NCBI GenBank assembly: GCA_946188345.1
Contig: CAMHUI010000021.1
Coordinates: 1-38,168, forward strand
Origin: an uncultured Prevotellaceae bacterium
GTDB lineage: Bacteria; Bacteroidota; Bacteroidia; Bacteroidales; Bacteroidaceae
Direction: 5' to 3'
Length of the DNA: 38,168 nt
In this document: positions 25,224-31,824 of the stretch, piece by piece
Numbering within the stretch: position 1 is the first letter of the stretch
How the letters are laid out: each line of letters begins with the position of its first letter
The notes under the pieces: generated by a model
Databases searched by the model: none
Told to the model about the DNA's origin: nothing
What the model saw: the letters and a program-made list of their open reading frames with translations, nothing else
Position numbers and translations under genes: made by a program

Positions 25224-25293
25224 AAAGTTACGAAAAGTCGAGCGCAGGACAAAGAAAATCTTTTCTTTTTTGCGCTCGACTTTTCGTAACTTT
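25224..25293. repeat. Long hairpin with 23-bp perfect arms between divergent genes
   Basis: The arms at 25224-25246 (starting AAAGTTACGAAAAGTCG) and 25271-25293 are perfect 23-bp complements. The loop contains a further perfect pair, AAAGAAAA (25251-25258) and TTTTCTTT (25261-25268). T bases continue after the right arm. Genes on both sides are transcribed away from it, so it cannot be their terminator. Its left arm and loop resemble the 55-bp repeat at 1-143, and the decamer CGAAAAGTCG links it to the hairpin at 23226. Confidence 0.9.
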
Positions 25294-25398
25294 TTTTAGA
25301 TGATGCACGTCGTGAGCATCCTCCGCAGGAGCTTTGTGGCGATGAAAGAAAGCGGTATTAAATATTGTTAATCTCGCGGTAGGGCTGCAAATTATTTG

Positions 25399-25406
25399 TA
25401 CCTTTG
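25399..25406 (+). promoter_or_regulatory. Promoter of the ftsX operon
   Basis: TACCTTTG at 25399-25406, followed by GCAGG, is a perfect -7 box; no TTTG is seen 19-20 bases upstream. The expected leader is about 54 bases to the ftsX ATG. Confidence 0.7.
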
Positions 25407-25464
25407 CAGGGAATTTGCGTTAATACGCACTTTTCGGAATGGGAATTAGTTTTTTTTGACGACA

Positions 25465-26346
25465 ATGAAAAGAAAGCCAAATAAGAAAAAAGGCTCGCTG
25501 CGGCTGCAGACGGTGACGCTCTGCATCAGCACGGCCATGGTCTTGGTGCTGCTGGGTCTGGTAGTGCTCTCGGTGCTCTCGGCCCACAATCTTTCCACCT
25601 TCTTCCGCGAGCATCTGGTAGTCACGGTGATGCTCGACGACGACATGAACGAGGCCGAGGCCGCACAGTTCTGCAAACGTCTTGAGGCGCTTCCATCGGT
25701 CAAAGAGCTGACCTACGTGAGCAAGGAGCAGGCCCTGAAGGAGGGCACGGCCGCCTTGGGCACCGACCCCACCGAGTTTACCGACGGCGTCAACCCCTTC
25801 CCATCGCTCGTGGAGCTGACGATGAAGGCCGATTATGCCAACAATGATTCGCTGCCGCGGGTGGCCAAACAGCTGAAGAACTACCCGAAAGTCAGCGAGG
25901 TGCGCTATCAGCAGGACCTCATAGACAAGGTGAACCACAACCTTGCCAAGGTCAGCCTGGTGCTGCTTGTGCTGGCCGGTTTGCTCACATTCGTCTCGTT
26001 TGCACTCATCAACAACACGGTGCGCCTGGGCATCTATGCCCGCCGGTTCAACATCCATACGATGAAGCTCGTGGGGGCCTCGTGGTCGTTTATCCGCAGG
26101 CCGTTCCTGCGTCAGGCCGTCATGATAGGCATCATAGCCTCGCTGCTGGCCTGCCTGGTGCTGGGCACCTTCGTCTACGTGTGGAGCCTGCGACAGCCTG
26201 AGGTGACAACGGTCATCACCTGGCCGGTGCTTGCCATCACGGCAGGAGTGGTTCTGCTCTTCGGCATCGCCATCACAACGGTATGTTCGGGCATCTCGGT
26301 GAACAAGTTTCTCAAGATGAAGGCAGGAGAACTGTATAAGATATAA
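25465..26346 (+). CDS. ftsX: Cell division ABC transporter permease FtsX
   Basis: FtsX pairs with the ATPase FtsE at the division site to control peptidoglycan hydrolases. The 293-residue protein has one N-terminal membrane helix (about 16-38), a periplasmic domain (about 40-160; FFREHLVVTVMLDDDMNEAEA) and three C-terminal helices containing FALINNTVRLGIYARRFNIH and MKLVGASWSFIRRPF, both typical of FtsX. ATG 25465 is preferred over an upstream TTG at 25456, which adds only three residues. ftsE is not in the window, as is usual in this phylum. It leads a six-gene run with very short spacers. Confidence 0.93.
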   Translation: MKRKPNKKKGSLRLQTVTLCISTAMVLVLLGLVVLSVLSAHNLSTFFREHLVVTVMLDDDMNEAEAAQFCKRLEALPSVKELTYVSKEQALKEGTAALGTDPTEFTDGVNPFPSLVELTMKADYANNDSLPRVAKQLKNYPKVSEVRYQQDLIDKVNHNLAKVSLVLLVLAGLLTFVSFALINNTVRLGIYARRFNIHTMKLVGASWSFIRRPFLRQAVMIGIIASLLACLVLGTFVYVWSLRQPEVTTVITWPVLAITAGVVLLFGIAITTVCSGISVNKFLKMKAGELYKI

Positions 26347-26370
26347 GAAATAAGTATACATAATATATAT

Positions 26371-26622
26371 ATGAAAAAAAACAAGAACGTGCGTGATTTC
26401 GCATTCGACAAGATGAATTTCATCTTTCTGGCAGTGGGCATGCTGCTGGTCATCCTCGGTTTTGTGTTGATGAGCGGCGGCAGTTCGTCGCAGGAAGCCT
26501 TCAATCCCGATATCTTCAGTGTACGAAGAATCAAGGTGGCACCCGTCGTATGCTTCATCGGCTTTGTGTCGATGATTTATGCCATCATGCGCAAACCTAA
26601 AGACACCAACACGGAATCATGA
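26371..26622 (+). CDS. DUF3098 small membrane protein
   Basis: This 83-residue protein has two membrane helices (about 17-35 and 56-74) separated by a short loop containing [15 protein letters not shown], the conserved core of DUF3098. It is nearly always found between ftsX and uppP in Bacteroidota; its role is unknown, though an envelope or division function is a fair inference from position. Its stop overlaps the uppP start (ATGA, 26619-26622). Confidence 0.9.
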   Translation: MKKNKNVRDFAFDKMNFIFLAVGMLLVILGFVLMSGGSSSQEAFNPDIFSVRRIKVAPVVCFIGFVSMIYAIMRKPKDTNTES

Positions 26623-27482
26623 CCATCCTCCAGACTATTATTTTGGCCATCGTAGAAGGCCTGACGGAGTTTCTGCCTGTTTCGTCGACAGGCCATATGA
26701 TTATCACCCAGAGCCTGCTTGGCATAGAGAGCACGCCCTTTGTGAAAGCTTTCACCATCATCATTCAGTTTGGCGCCATCCTCTCGGTGGTGTGCCTCTA
26801 TTGGAACCGTTTCTTCCGGCTCGACCATACGCCGGCTCCCGAGGGGAGTACGGCCTGGCAGCGTTTCATCCATAAGTGGGACTTCTATTGGAAACTCCTC
26901 GTGGCCTTCATCCCAGCCGTCGTCATCGGTTTCGTGGGCAAGGCGTCGGGACTCATCGACCGCTTCCTGGAGAGTGTCGAGGTGGTGGCGGTGATGCTCG
27001 TCGTGGGTGGCATCTTTATGCTCTTCTGCGACAGGATCTTCAACAAGGGCAGCGAGGAAAACAAGATTACAGAGCGCCGCGCGTTCCGCATCGGCCTGTT
27101 CCAGTGCATTGCCATGATACCCGGTGTGTCGCGCTCGATGGCAACTATCGTGGGCGGTATGGCCCAGAAGCTCACCCGCCGCGCTGCCGCTGAATTCTCC
27201 TTCTTCCTGGCCGTGCCTACCATGGCTGCAGCAACGGCGCTCGACGTGCTCGAGCTGTTCTTCGGAAGCGAGGCCGACACCAACTGGGCCACCACCGACA
27301 ACCTGCTGATGCTTGCTCTGGGCTGTGTCGTAGCCTTTGTCGTGGCACTGCTGGCCATGCGATGGTTTGTGAACTTCCTCACCAAGTACGGCTTCAAGGC
27401 CTTTGGCGTCTATCGCATCATCGTTGGCGGACTCATCCTCTTCTTGCTGATGACGGGCCACTCACTTGTTATGGTTGATTAG
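26619..27482 (+). CDS. uppP: Undecaprenyl-diphosphatase
   Basis: UppP (BacA) dephosphorylates undecaprenyl diphosphate to recycle the carrier lipid for peptidoglycan and O-antigen; high activity confers bacitracin tolerance. The 287-residue integral membrane protein has both active-site motifs: the glutamate-rich helix [14 protein letters not shown] (14-27, with E14 and E17) and [10 protein letters not shown] (about 168-177) with its conserved arginine. Many hydrophobic helices follow. Translation is coupled to the DUF3098 gene by a 4-base overlap. Confidence 0.95.
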   Translation: MTILQTIILAIVEGLTEFLPVSSTGHMIITQSLLGIESTPFVKAFTIIIQFGAILSVVCLYWNRFFRLDHTPAPEGSTAWQRFIHKWDFYWKLLVAFIPAVVIGFVGKASGLIDRFLESVEVVAVMLVVGGIFMLFCDRIFNKGSEENKITERRAFRIGLFQCIAMIPGVSRSMATIVGGMAQKLTRRAAAEFSFFLAVPTMAAATALDVLELFFGSEADTNWATTDNLLMLALGCVVAFVVALLAMRWFVNFLTKYGFKAFGVYRIIVGGLILFLLMTGHSLVMVD

Positions 27483-27499
27483 TCACTTCGAAAAGAGAT

Positions 27500-28198
27500 A
27501 TGGACTTCCTTGAAGGAGAGGTTATCGGCATCGACAAGCCCTACCGCATGTCAAGTTTCGGTGCATTGGCCCACGTGCGGCACGTGCTGTCGAAACGTCT
27601 TGGCGTGAAGCGTGTGAAGATGGGACATGCCGGAACGCTCGACCCGCTGGCAACAGGCGTGCTCATCCTCTGTACGGGCAAAATGACCAAGCGCATTGAG
27701 GCATTGCAGCTGCATACGAAGGAATACACTGCCACCCTGCAGCTCGGTGCGACGACTCCGAGCTTCGACATGGAGCATGAGGTCGATGCAACCTATCCTA
27801 CGGAGCATATCACCCGCGAGCTGATTGAAGAAGTGCTCCGCCGGTTTGTGGGCGACATCCAGCAGGTGCCGCCAGCCTATAGCGCATGCATGGTCAACGG
27901 CAAGCGCGCCTACGAACTCATGCGAAAGGGTAGGGAGGTGGAGCTTGCGGCAAAGAGCATCCATATCGACGAGATTGCGGTGACCGACTTCAATGCCGGC
28001 AGCATGCAGCTGTCCATCCGCGTGGTCTGCGGCAAGGGAACCTACATCCGTTCGCTGGCCCGCGACATCGGCGAGGCACTCGGCTCGGGAGCCTATCTGA
28101 CGGCCTTGCGGCGAACCTGCGTAGGCGACGTCAAGGTGGAAGACTGCGTAGACTTCGACCATTTAGATGCCTGGCTCGACAGCCACGTAAACATGTAG
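27500..28198 (+). CDS. truB: tRNA pseudouridine(55) synthase
   Basis: TruB makes pseudouridine 55 in the T loop of most tRNAs. The 232-residue protein has the catalytic motif GHAGTLDPLATGVL with D48, the ACMVNGKRAYELMRKGREVE segment, and the GTYIRSLARDIGEALGSGAYL signature (about 179-199). It lacks most of the C-terminal PUA extension seen in E. coli TruB, as is common in Bacteroidota. It begins 17 bases after uppP. Confidence 0.95.
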   Translation: MDFLEGEVIGIDKPYRMSSFGALAHVRHVLSKRLGVKRVKMGHAGTLDPLATGVLILCTGKMTKRIEALQLHTKEYTATLQLGATTPSFDMEHEVDATYPTEHITRELIEEVLRRFVGDIQQVPPAYSACMVNGKRAYELMRKGREVELAAKSIHIDEIAVTDFNAGSMQLSIRVVCGKGTYIRSLARDIGEALGSGAYLTALRRTCVGDVKVEDCVDFDHLDAWLDSHVNM

Positions 28199-28215
28199 AA
28201 TAAAGTCATAGATAT

Positions 28216-29382
28216 ATGAAATTGTCACAATTTAAGTTCAAGCTTCCCGAGGATCAGGTTGCCTTGTATCCGCACCATGTGGTGCATGAGTTTGAGAACG
28301 AGCAGGGAGAGAAAGAAGTCTTCCGCATGACTCGCCGTGACGAGAGCCGTCTGATAGTCATCCACAAGAAGTCGCAGACTATCGACATGCTCCGCCGCGA
28401 CGACAAGGGCAACCCCATAGAGGGAGACTATCTGCAGTTCCGCGATGTGCTGTCGTATTTCGACGAGGGAGACGCCTTCATTTTCAACGATACGAAGGTG
28501 TTCCCAGCACGCCTCTACGGTACGAAGGAGAAGACGGATGCCAAGATTGAAGTCTTTCTGCTGCGTGAGCTCAACGAGGAGATGCGCCTGTGGGATGTGC
28601 TTGTCGAGCCGGCCAGAAAGATTCGCATCGGCAACAAGCTCTTCTTTGACGACACGTCGACGATGGTGGCTGAGGTCATCGACAACACAACCAGCCGCGG
28701 CCGCACCCTGCGCTTCCTCTACGACTGTCCGCACGACGAGTTCAAGCGCGAGCTCTATGCCCTCGGTGAGGCTCCGCTGCCCAGATACGTCATCGACCGT
28801 CGTGAGCAGCACGTGGCAACCGCCCAGGATATGGAAGACTTCCAGAGTGTCTTTGCTGCCAACGAAGGGGCCGTCACAGCTCCTGCTACCTCGCTGCACT
28901 TCTCGCGCGAGATGATGAAGCGCGTCGAAATCAAAGGCATCGAGATGGCCTTCATCACCCTGCACTGCGGACTGGGTGGCTTCCATGAGATTGAGGTGGA
29001 AGACCTGACCAAGCACAAGATGGACTCTGAGCAGATGATTATCGGCACCGAGGCTTGCCGCATCGTGAATACGGCCAAGCAGAAGGGCCATCGTGTCTGT
29101 GCCATCGGAACCAGCGTCGTCAAGGCTACCGAGAGCGCCGTGGGCACCGACGGTATGCTGAAGGAGTTCGACGGATGGACCAATAAGTTCATCTTCCCGC
29201 CCTATGACTTCGGCCTGGCCGACTCGATGCTGGTCAACCTCTACCATCCTTATTCCACTATGCTCATGCAGACGGCAGCCTTCGGCGGCTACGACCTCGT
29301 CATGGAGGCCTACAACATGGCTGTGAAGAACGGATATATGTTTGGCTGCTTCGGCGACTCCCTGCTGATACTCAACGACTAA
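28216..29382 (+). CDS. queA: S-adenosylmethionine:tRNA ribosyltransferase-isomerase (queuosine synthesis)
   Basis: QueA transfers and isomerises the ribosyl group of SAM onto preQ1 at tRNA position 34, giving epoxyqueuosine. Motifs typical of the family are FIFNDTKVFPARLYG (about 92-106), PLPRYV, TSLHFSREM (about 229-237) and TLHCGLGGFHEIEVEDL (about 252-268). At 388 residues it is about 30 longer than E. coli QueA, from extra sequence near the N-terminus (about 20-65). It is followed after 3 bases by folK. Confidence 0.94.
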   Translation: MKLSQFKFKLPEDQVALYPHHVVHEFENEQGEKEVFRMTRRDESRLIVIHKKSQTIDMLRRDDKGNPIEGDYLQFRDVLSYFDEGDAFIFNDTKVFPARLYGTKEKTDAKIEVFLLRELNEEMRLWDVLVEPARKIRIGNKLFFDDTSTMVAEVIDNTTSRGRTLRFLYDCPHDEFKRELYALGEAPLPRYVIDRREQHVATAQDMEDFQSVFAANEGAVTAPATSLHFSREMMKRVEIKGIEMAFITLHCGLGGFHEIEVEDLTKHKMDSEQMIIGTEACRIVNTAKQKGHRVCAIGTSVVKATESAVGTDGMLKEFDGWTNKFIFPPYDFGLADSMLVNLYHPYSTMLMQTAAFGGYDLVMEAYNMAVKNGYMFGCFGDSLLILND

Positions 29383-29385
29383 GCC

Positions 29386-29811
29386 ATGGCTACGGTCTAC
29401 CTGAGCCTTGGCTCGAACCTTGGCAACCGCTATCGCAACCTGCGGGCTGCCATCAAGAAGATAAACGAGCTGGTTGGCGTTGTAGAACGCCAGTCAGCTT
29501 TTCTTGAAACCGAGCCTTGGGGCTATGCGTCGCGTCGGCGCTATCTGAACGCCTGCATCCGGGTAAAGACCAGTCTCACGCCTCGCCGGCTGTTAGAGGT
29601 AACCCAGCAGATAGAGCGCGACCTCGGTCGTACGGCCAAGACGACCCGCACTGCCAACGGCACTCCAAATTATGCCGACAGAACGATAGACATCGACATC
29701 CTGCTCTATGACCAACTTCGTGTCGATGAGCCTGACCTGAAGATTCCCCATCCGCTGATGCACGAGCGGCAGTTCGTCATGCAGCCGCTGAAAGAGATTA
29801 TGGAAGAGTAA
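29386..29811 (+). CDS. folK: 2-amino-4-hydroxy-6-hydroxymethyldihydropteridine diphosphokinase
   Basis: HPPK transfers pyrophosphate from ATP to the pterin alcohol in folate synthesis. The 141-residue protein begins with the family's YLSLGSNLGNR (5-15), then ETEPWGY and YLNACIRVKTSL, and has the signature RTIDIDILLYD (99-109) with its metal-binding aspartates. It is the last gene of the ftsX operon; its stop codon lies inside the terminator stem. Confidence 0.94.
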   Translation: MATVYLSLGSNLGNRYRNLRAAIKKINELVGVVERQSAFLETEPWGYASRRRYLNACIRVKTSLTPRRLLEVTQQIERDLGRTAKTTRTANGTPNYADRTIDIDILLYDQLRVDEPDLKIPHPLMHERQFVMQPLKEIMEE

Positions 29812-29838
29812 GTTTTTTGAAGACTTACTCTTTTTTTT
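29804..29838 (+). terminator. Intrinsic terminator of the ftsX-folK operon
   Basis: GAGTAAGT (29806-29813) pairs with ACTTACTC (29823-29830) around a 9-base loop, extended by A-T pairs, and is followed by eight T bases. The folK stop codon (29809-29811) is part of the left arm. Confidence 0.9.
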
Positions 29839-29873
29839 CTGCTTGATTATTAGGCAGTTTCGTTTTTTATTCC

Positions 29874-29881
29874 TATATTTG
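29874..29881 (+). promoter_or_regulatory. Candidate promoter of the YiiX-like gene
   Basis: TATATTTG at 29874-29881 fits TAnnTTTG. The gene's ATG is at 29887, only 5 bases after the box, so transcription would start at or next to the start codon. Confidence 0.55.
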
Positions 29882-29886
29882 CACCC

Positions 29887-30510
29887 ATGAAAGTGCCATG
29901 CAGATGGCGTGCGTTGCTCTTCATTGCTGCCGTGATGCTGTCAGGCTGCGTTGAGCAAGCCTCCGACCGGAGCATCCTTCCGGCCGACGTGCGACTGCGG
30001 GCCGGCGATGTAGTCTTTCGTAGGGGCGGGAGTGTGTTGAGCCGCAGCGTAGTGGCCCTTGACGCCAAAGGCAAGTACTCTCATGTGGGCATTGTAGTTG
30101 ACTCGGCAGGCCAGGCGATGATCGTTCATGCTGTTCCTCAGGAGCCTGACTTCGAGGGCGACCCCGACCGGGTGAAGATGGACCCTCCCGAGCGTTTCTT
30201 CTCCATCCGCAATGCCGTGGTGGGCGAGGTGTGCCGCATGCAGGACAGCCTTGCTGCCGAGGCGGCGGCCCGGGAGGCGTGGCGACTCTACAGGAAGCGC
30301 CTGCTCTTTGACCATAACTACGACGGCGAGGACTCCACCCGGATGTATTGCACCGAACTGGTGGCCTCTGCCTACGAACGTGCCGGCGTGGGGCTGCTCA
30401 CCGGTAGTCCGCGCCATATCGACCTGCCCGGGCTGAGGGTGGAGTGCTATTTCCCCTCCGACATCTATGAGAGCGGCCTGCTGGAATCCGTCAGGAAGTT
30501 CAGTAAATAG
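29887..30510 (+). CDS. YiiX/YebB-like NlpC/P60-superfamily lipoprotein
   Basis: The 207-residue protein has a lipobox LSGC (C21) and a circularly permuted papain-like fold: the histidine comes first in GKYSHVGIVV (H66) and the cysteine later in RMYCTELVASAYERAG (C155), the order typical of YiiX-like amidases. RLRAGDVVFRRG (about 36-47) is the usual opening strand. Likely substrates are peptide or amide bonds in the envelope, possibly peptidoglycan or lipids; this is inference. The transcript appears almost leaderless. A lipoprotein gene follows after 94 bases without an evident promoter. Confidence 0.85.
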   Translation: MKVPCRWRALLFIAAVMLSGCVEQASDRSILPADVRLRAGDVVFRRGGSVLSRSVVALDAKGKYSHVGIVVDSAGQAMIVHAVPQEPDFEGDPDRVKMDPPERFFSIRNAVVGEVCRMQDSLAAEAAAREAWRLYRKRLLFDHNYDGEDSTRMYCTELVASAYERAGVGLLTGSPRHIDLPGLRVECYFPSDIYESGLLESVRKFSK

Positions 30511-30604
30511 GCTCCGAGGATAGTCACTCTCATATCGTCCGGGAAACTCTCTGATTTTTTTACTTCCCTTTATTATTAACTCTTTTTTTAAAAAAACAAC
30601 CGAC

Positions 30605-31033
30605 ATGAAAAAGATTCTAACGTTAGTTGCTGTGCTCGCCGCCATCGTCGTGCTGGGCAGTTGCGGCAGTGCCGTCAGCAAGAGTGAAACCCAGAAAGTG
30701 GCCGAGAAAGCCGTGAAATGCCTTCAGGACAAGGACTATAAGGGCTATGTGGACATGCTTTATGCCGATGAGGACGACCTTGCCAACCCCGAGAAGCTGG
30801 CTCAGGAGCGCGAACAGCTGACCCAGCTGCTCACAGAGAAGGCTGATGCCGCTGCTAAGAAGAACCAGACCGACAACCTGGTGGCCGACTATAGCTTCGT
30901 ATCAGAGGAGGTGAACGATGCCGAGGCTGTTGTGCGTATGGCCATCACCGACGGTGCCAGTAAGGTTGACACCACCGACGTGAAGCTGCGCAAGGATGTG
31001 AATGGCGACTGGAAGGTTGTCATGAGCAAGTAG
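30605..31033 (+). CDS. DUF4878-type small lipoprotein
   Basis: The 142-residue protein has a lipoprotein signal peptide with lipobox LGSC (C20). The mature part resembles the NTF2-like DUF4878 fold: a helix with AEKAVKCLQDKDYKGYVDML (about 34-53), a charged helix (about 66-90) and a closing strand KLRKDVNGDWKVVMSK. Function is unknown. The ATG is preceded by an AT-rich tract ending in A6CAACCGAC, without a clear -7 box. A terminator follows. Confidence 0.82.
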   Translation: MKKILTLVAVLAAIVVLGSCGSAVSKSETQKVAEKAVKCLQDKDYKGYVDMLYADEDDLANPEKLAQEREQLTQLLTEKADAAAKKNQTDNLVADYSFVSEEVNDAEAVVRMAITDGASKVDTTDVKLRKDVNGDWKVVMSK

Positions 31034-31048
31034 CTCCATCTAATGCCG

Positions 31049-31109
31049 ACATCCCTGCCAGAATTGCTCTTTCGTTGTAGAAGGGGCATCGTGGCAGGGA
31101 TGTTCTTTT
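31049..31109 (+). terminator. Terminator after the DUF4878 lipoprotein
   Basis: ACATCCCTGCCA (31049-31060) and TGGCAGGGATGT (31092-31103) are perfect 12-bp arms with a 31-base loop, followed by TCTTTT. It lies 15 bases after the stop codon. Confidence 0.8.
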
Positions 31110-31165
31110 AGAGAACAAGGGAAAACCATTTTGTGGCAGATAATCCTGCCAAGAGGTTTTACCAA

Positions 31166-31201
31166 TAAAAAAAACGGGCAGGCCGAAGGTGGCTTGTCCG
31201 T
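31166..31201 (-). terminator. Terminator of rpsO
   Basis: Read on the minus strand, ACGGACAAGCC pairs with GGCCTGCCCGT (31191-31201 with 31074-type arm at 31174-31184), two A-C mismatches interrupting the stem, and eight T bases follow at once (complement of 31166-31174). It begins 29 bases after the rpsO stop. Confidence 0.72.
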
Positions 31202-31230
31202 CTTTGTTGACTGTGCTGTCGGGCAGTCTC

Positions 31231-31500
31231 TTACTTACGCAGGCCGAGTGCCTTGATGATGGCACGATAGCGGTTGATGTCGCGGTCGTAGAGGTACTTC
31301 AGCAGGGCACGACGCTTACCGACGAGGATAGTCAGCGAACGGGCGGTGACGTGGTCCTTGTGGTTCTGCTTGAGGTGCTCGGTGAGGTGCTTGATACGAT
31401 AGGTGAACAGAGCGATCTGGCTTTCAGCCGAACCGGTGTTGGCAGCACCGCCACCATACTGCTCGAAGATTTCTGCCTTCTTGGCTTTCTCTAAATACAT
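31231..31500 (-). CDS. rpsO: 30S ribosomal protein S15
   Basis: S15 binds the 16S rRNA central domain early in 30S assembly. The 89-residue protein is the standard length and contains NTGSAESQIALFTYRIKHL (about 21-39), HLKQNHKDHVTARSL (about 42-56) and the C-terminal KRRALLKYLYDRDINRYRAII, all S15 hallmarks. It is transcribed alone, divergently from typA, from a promoter that leaves a leader of about 110 bases. Confidence 0.97.
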   Translation of the reverse strand: MYLEKAKKAEIFEQYGGGAANTGSAESQIALFTYRIKHLTEHLKQNHKDHVTARSLTILVGKRRALLKYLYDRDINRYRAIIKALGLRK

Positions 31501-31612
31501 AGTGCTTTGAATGATTAAAAAGTTTTTGCCATTACATCGCGTCTAACGGTGTCGTCGCCTTAATCGGAGCGGCAGGCCCGTCGGCGGATGCATCGGAGTT
31601 TCCGAATTAGCG
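31501..31612 (-). promoter_or_regulatory. Long GC-rich leader of rpsO
   Basis: Between the predicted transcription start and the rpsO ATG lie about 110 bases, the first 80 of them GC-rich, including CGGA-AAC-TCCG, two CTCCGAT copies and several GCC/GGC segments able to pair. S15 represses its own mRNA by binding leader structures in several phyla, so an autoregulatory site is plausible. I could not derive a unique fold by eye. Confidence 0.4.
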
Positions 31613-31616
31613 GCTG

Positions 31617-31624
31617 CAAAGGTA
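31617..31624 (-). promoter_or_regulatory. Promoter of rpsO
   Basis: TACCTTTG on the minus strand (complement of 31617-31624), preceded by a T-rich tract and TTCG and followed by GCAGCCGCTAA. The 28 bases around it are identical, in inverted orientation, to the typA promoter. Confidence 0.75.
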
Positions 31625-31793
31625 CGAAGAAAAAATGAAAGAATGAAAAAATGCTGTAAGAATTTGATAAAAAAGATGAAAAAAGGCGTCATTAGGGCCT
31701 GTTTTCGTCAAAAAAAATTGTTTTCTGTCATAAAAACGCCCTTTGCCTGCTATTTTCTTCATTCTTCATCCCTCGTTCTTCAATTTTTCTTCG

Positions 31794-31801
31794 TACCTTT
31801 G
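31794..31801 (+). promoter_or_regulatory. Promoter of typA
   Basis: TACCTTTG (31794-31801) is preceded by a T-rich tract and TTCG. Transcription near 31806 gives a leader of about 20 bases to the ATG. The surrounding 28 bases (31784-31811) are identical to the rpsO promoter in inverted orientation. Confidence 0.78.
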
Positions 31802-31824
31802 CAGCCGCTAAATAATAGTATAGT

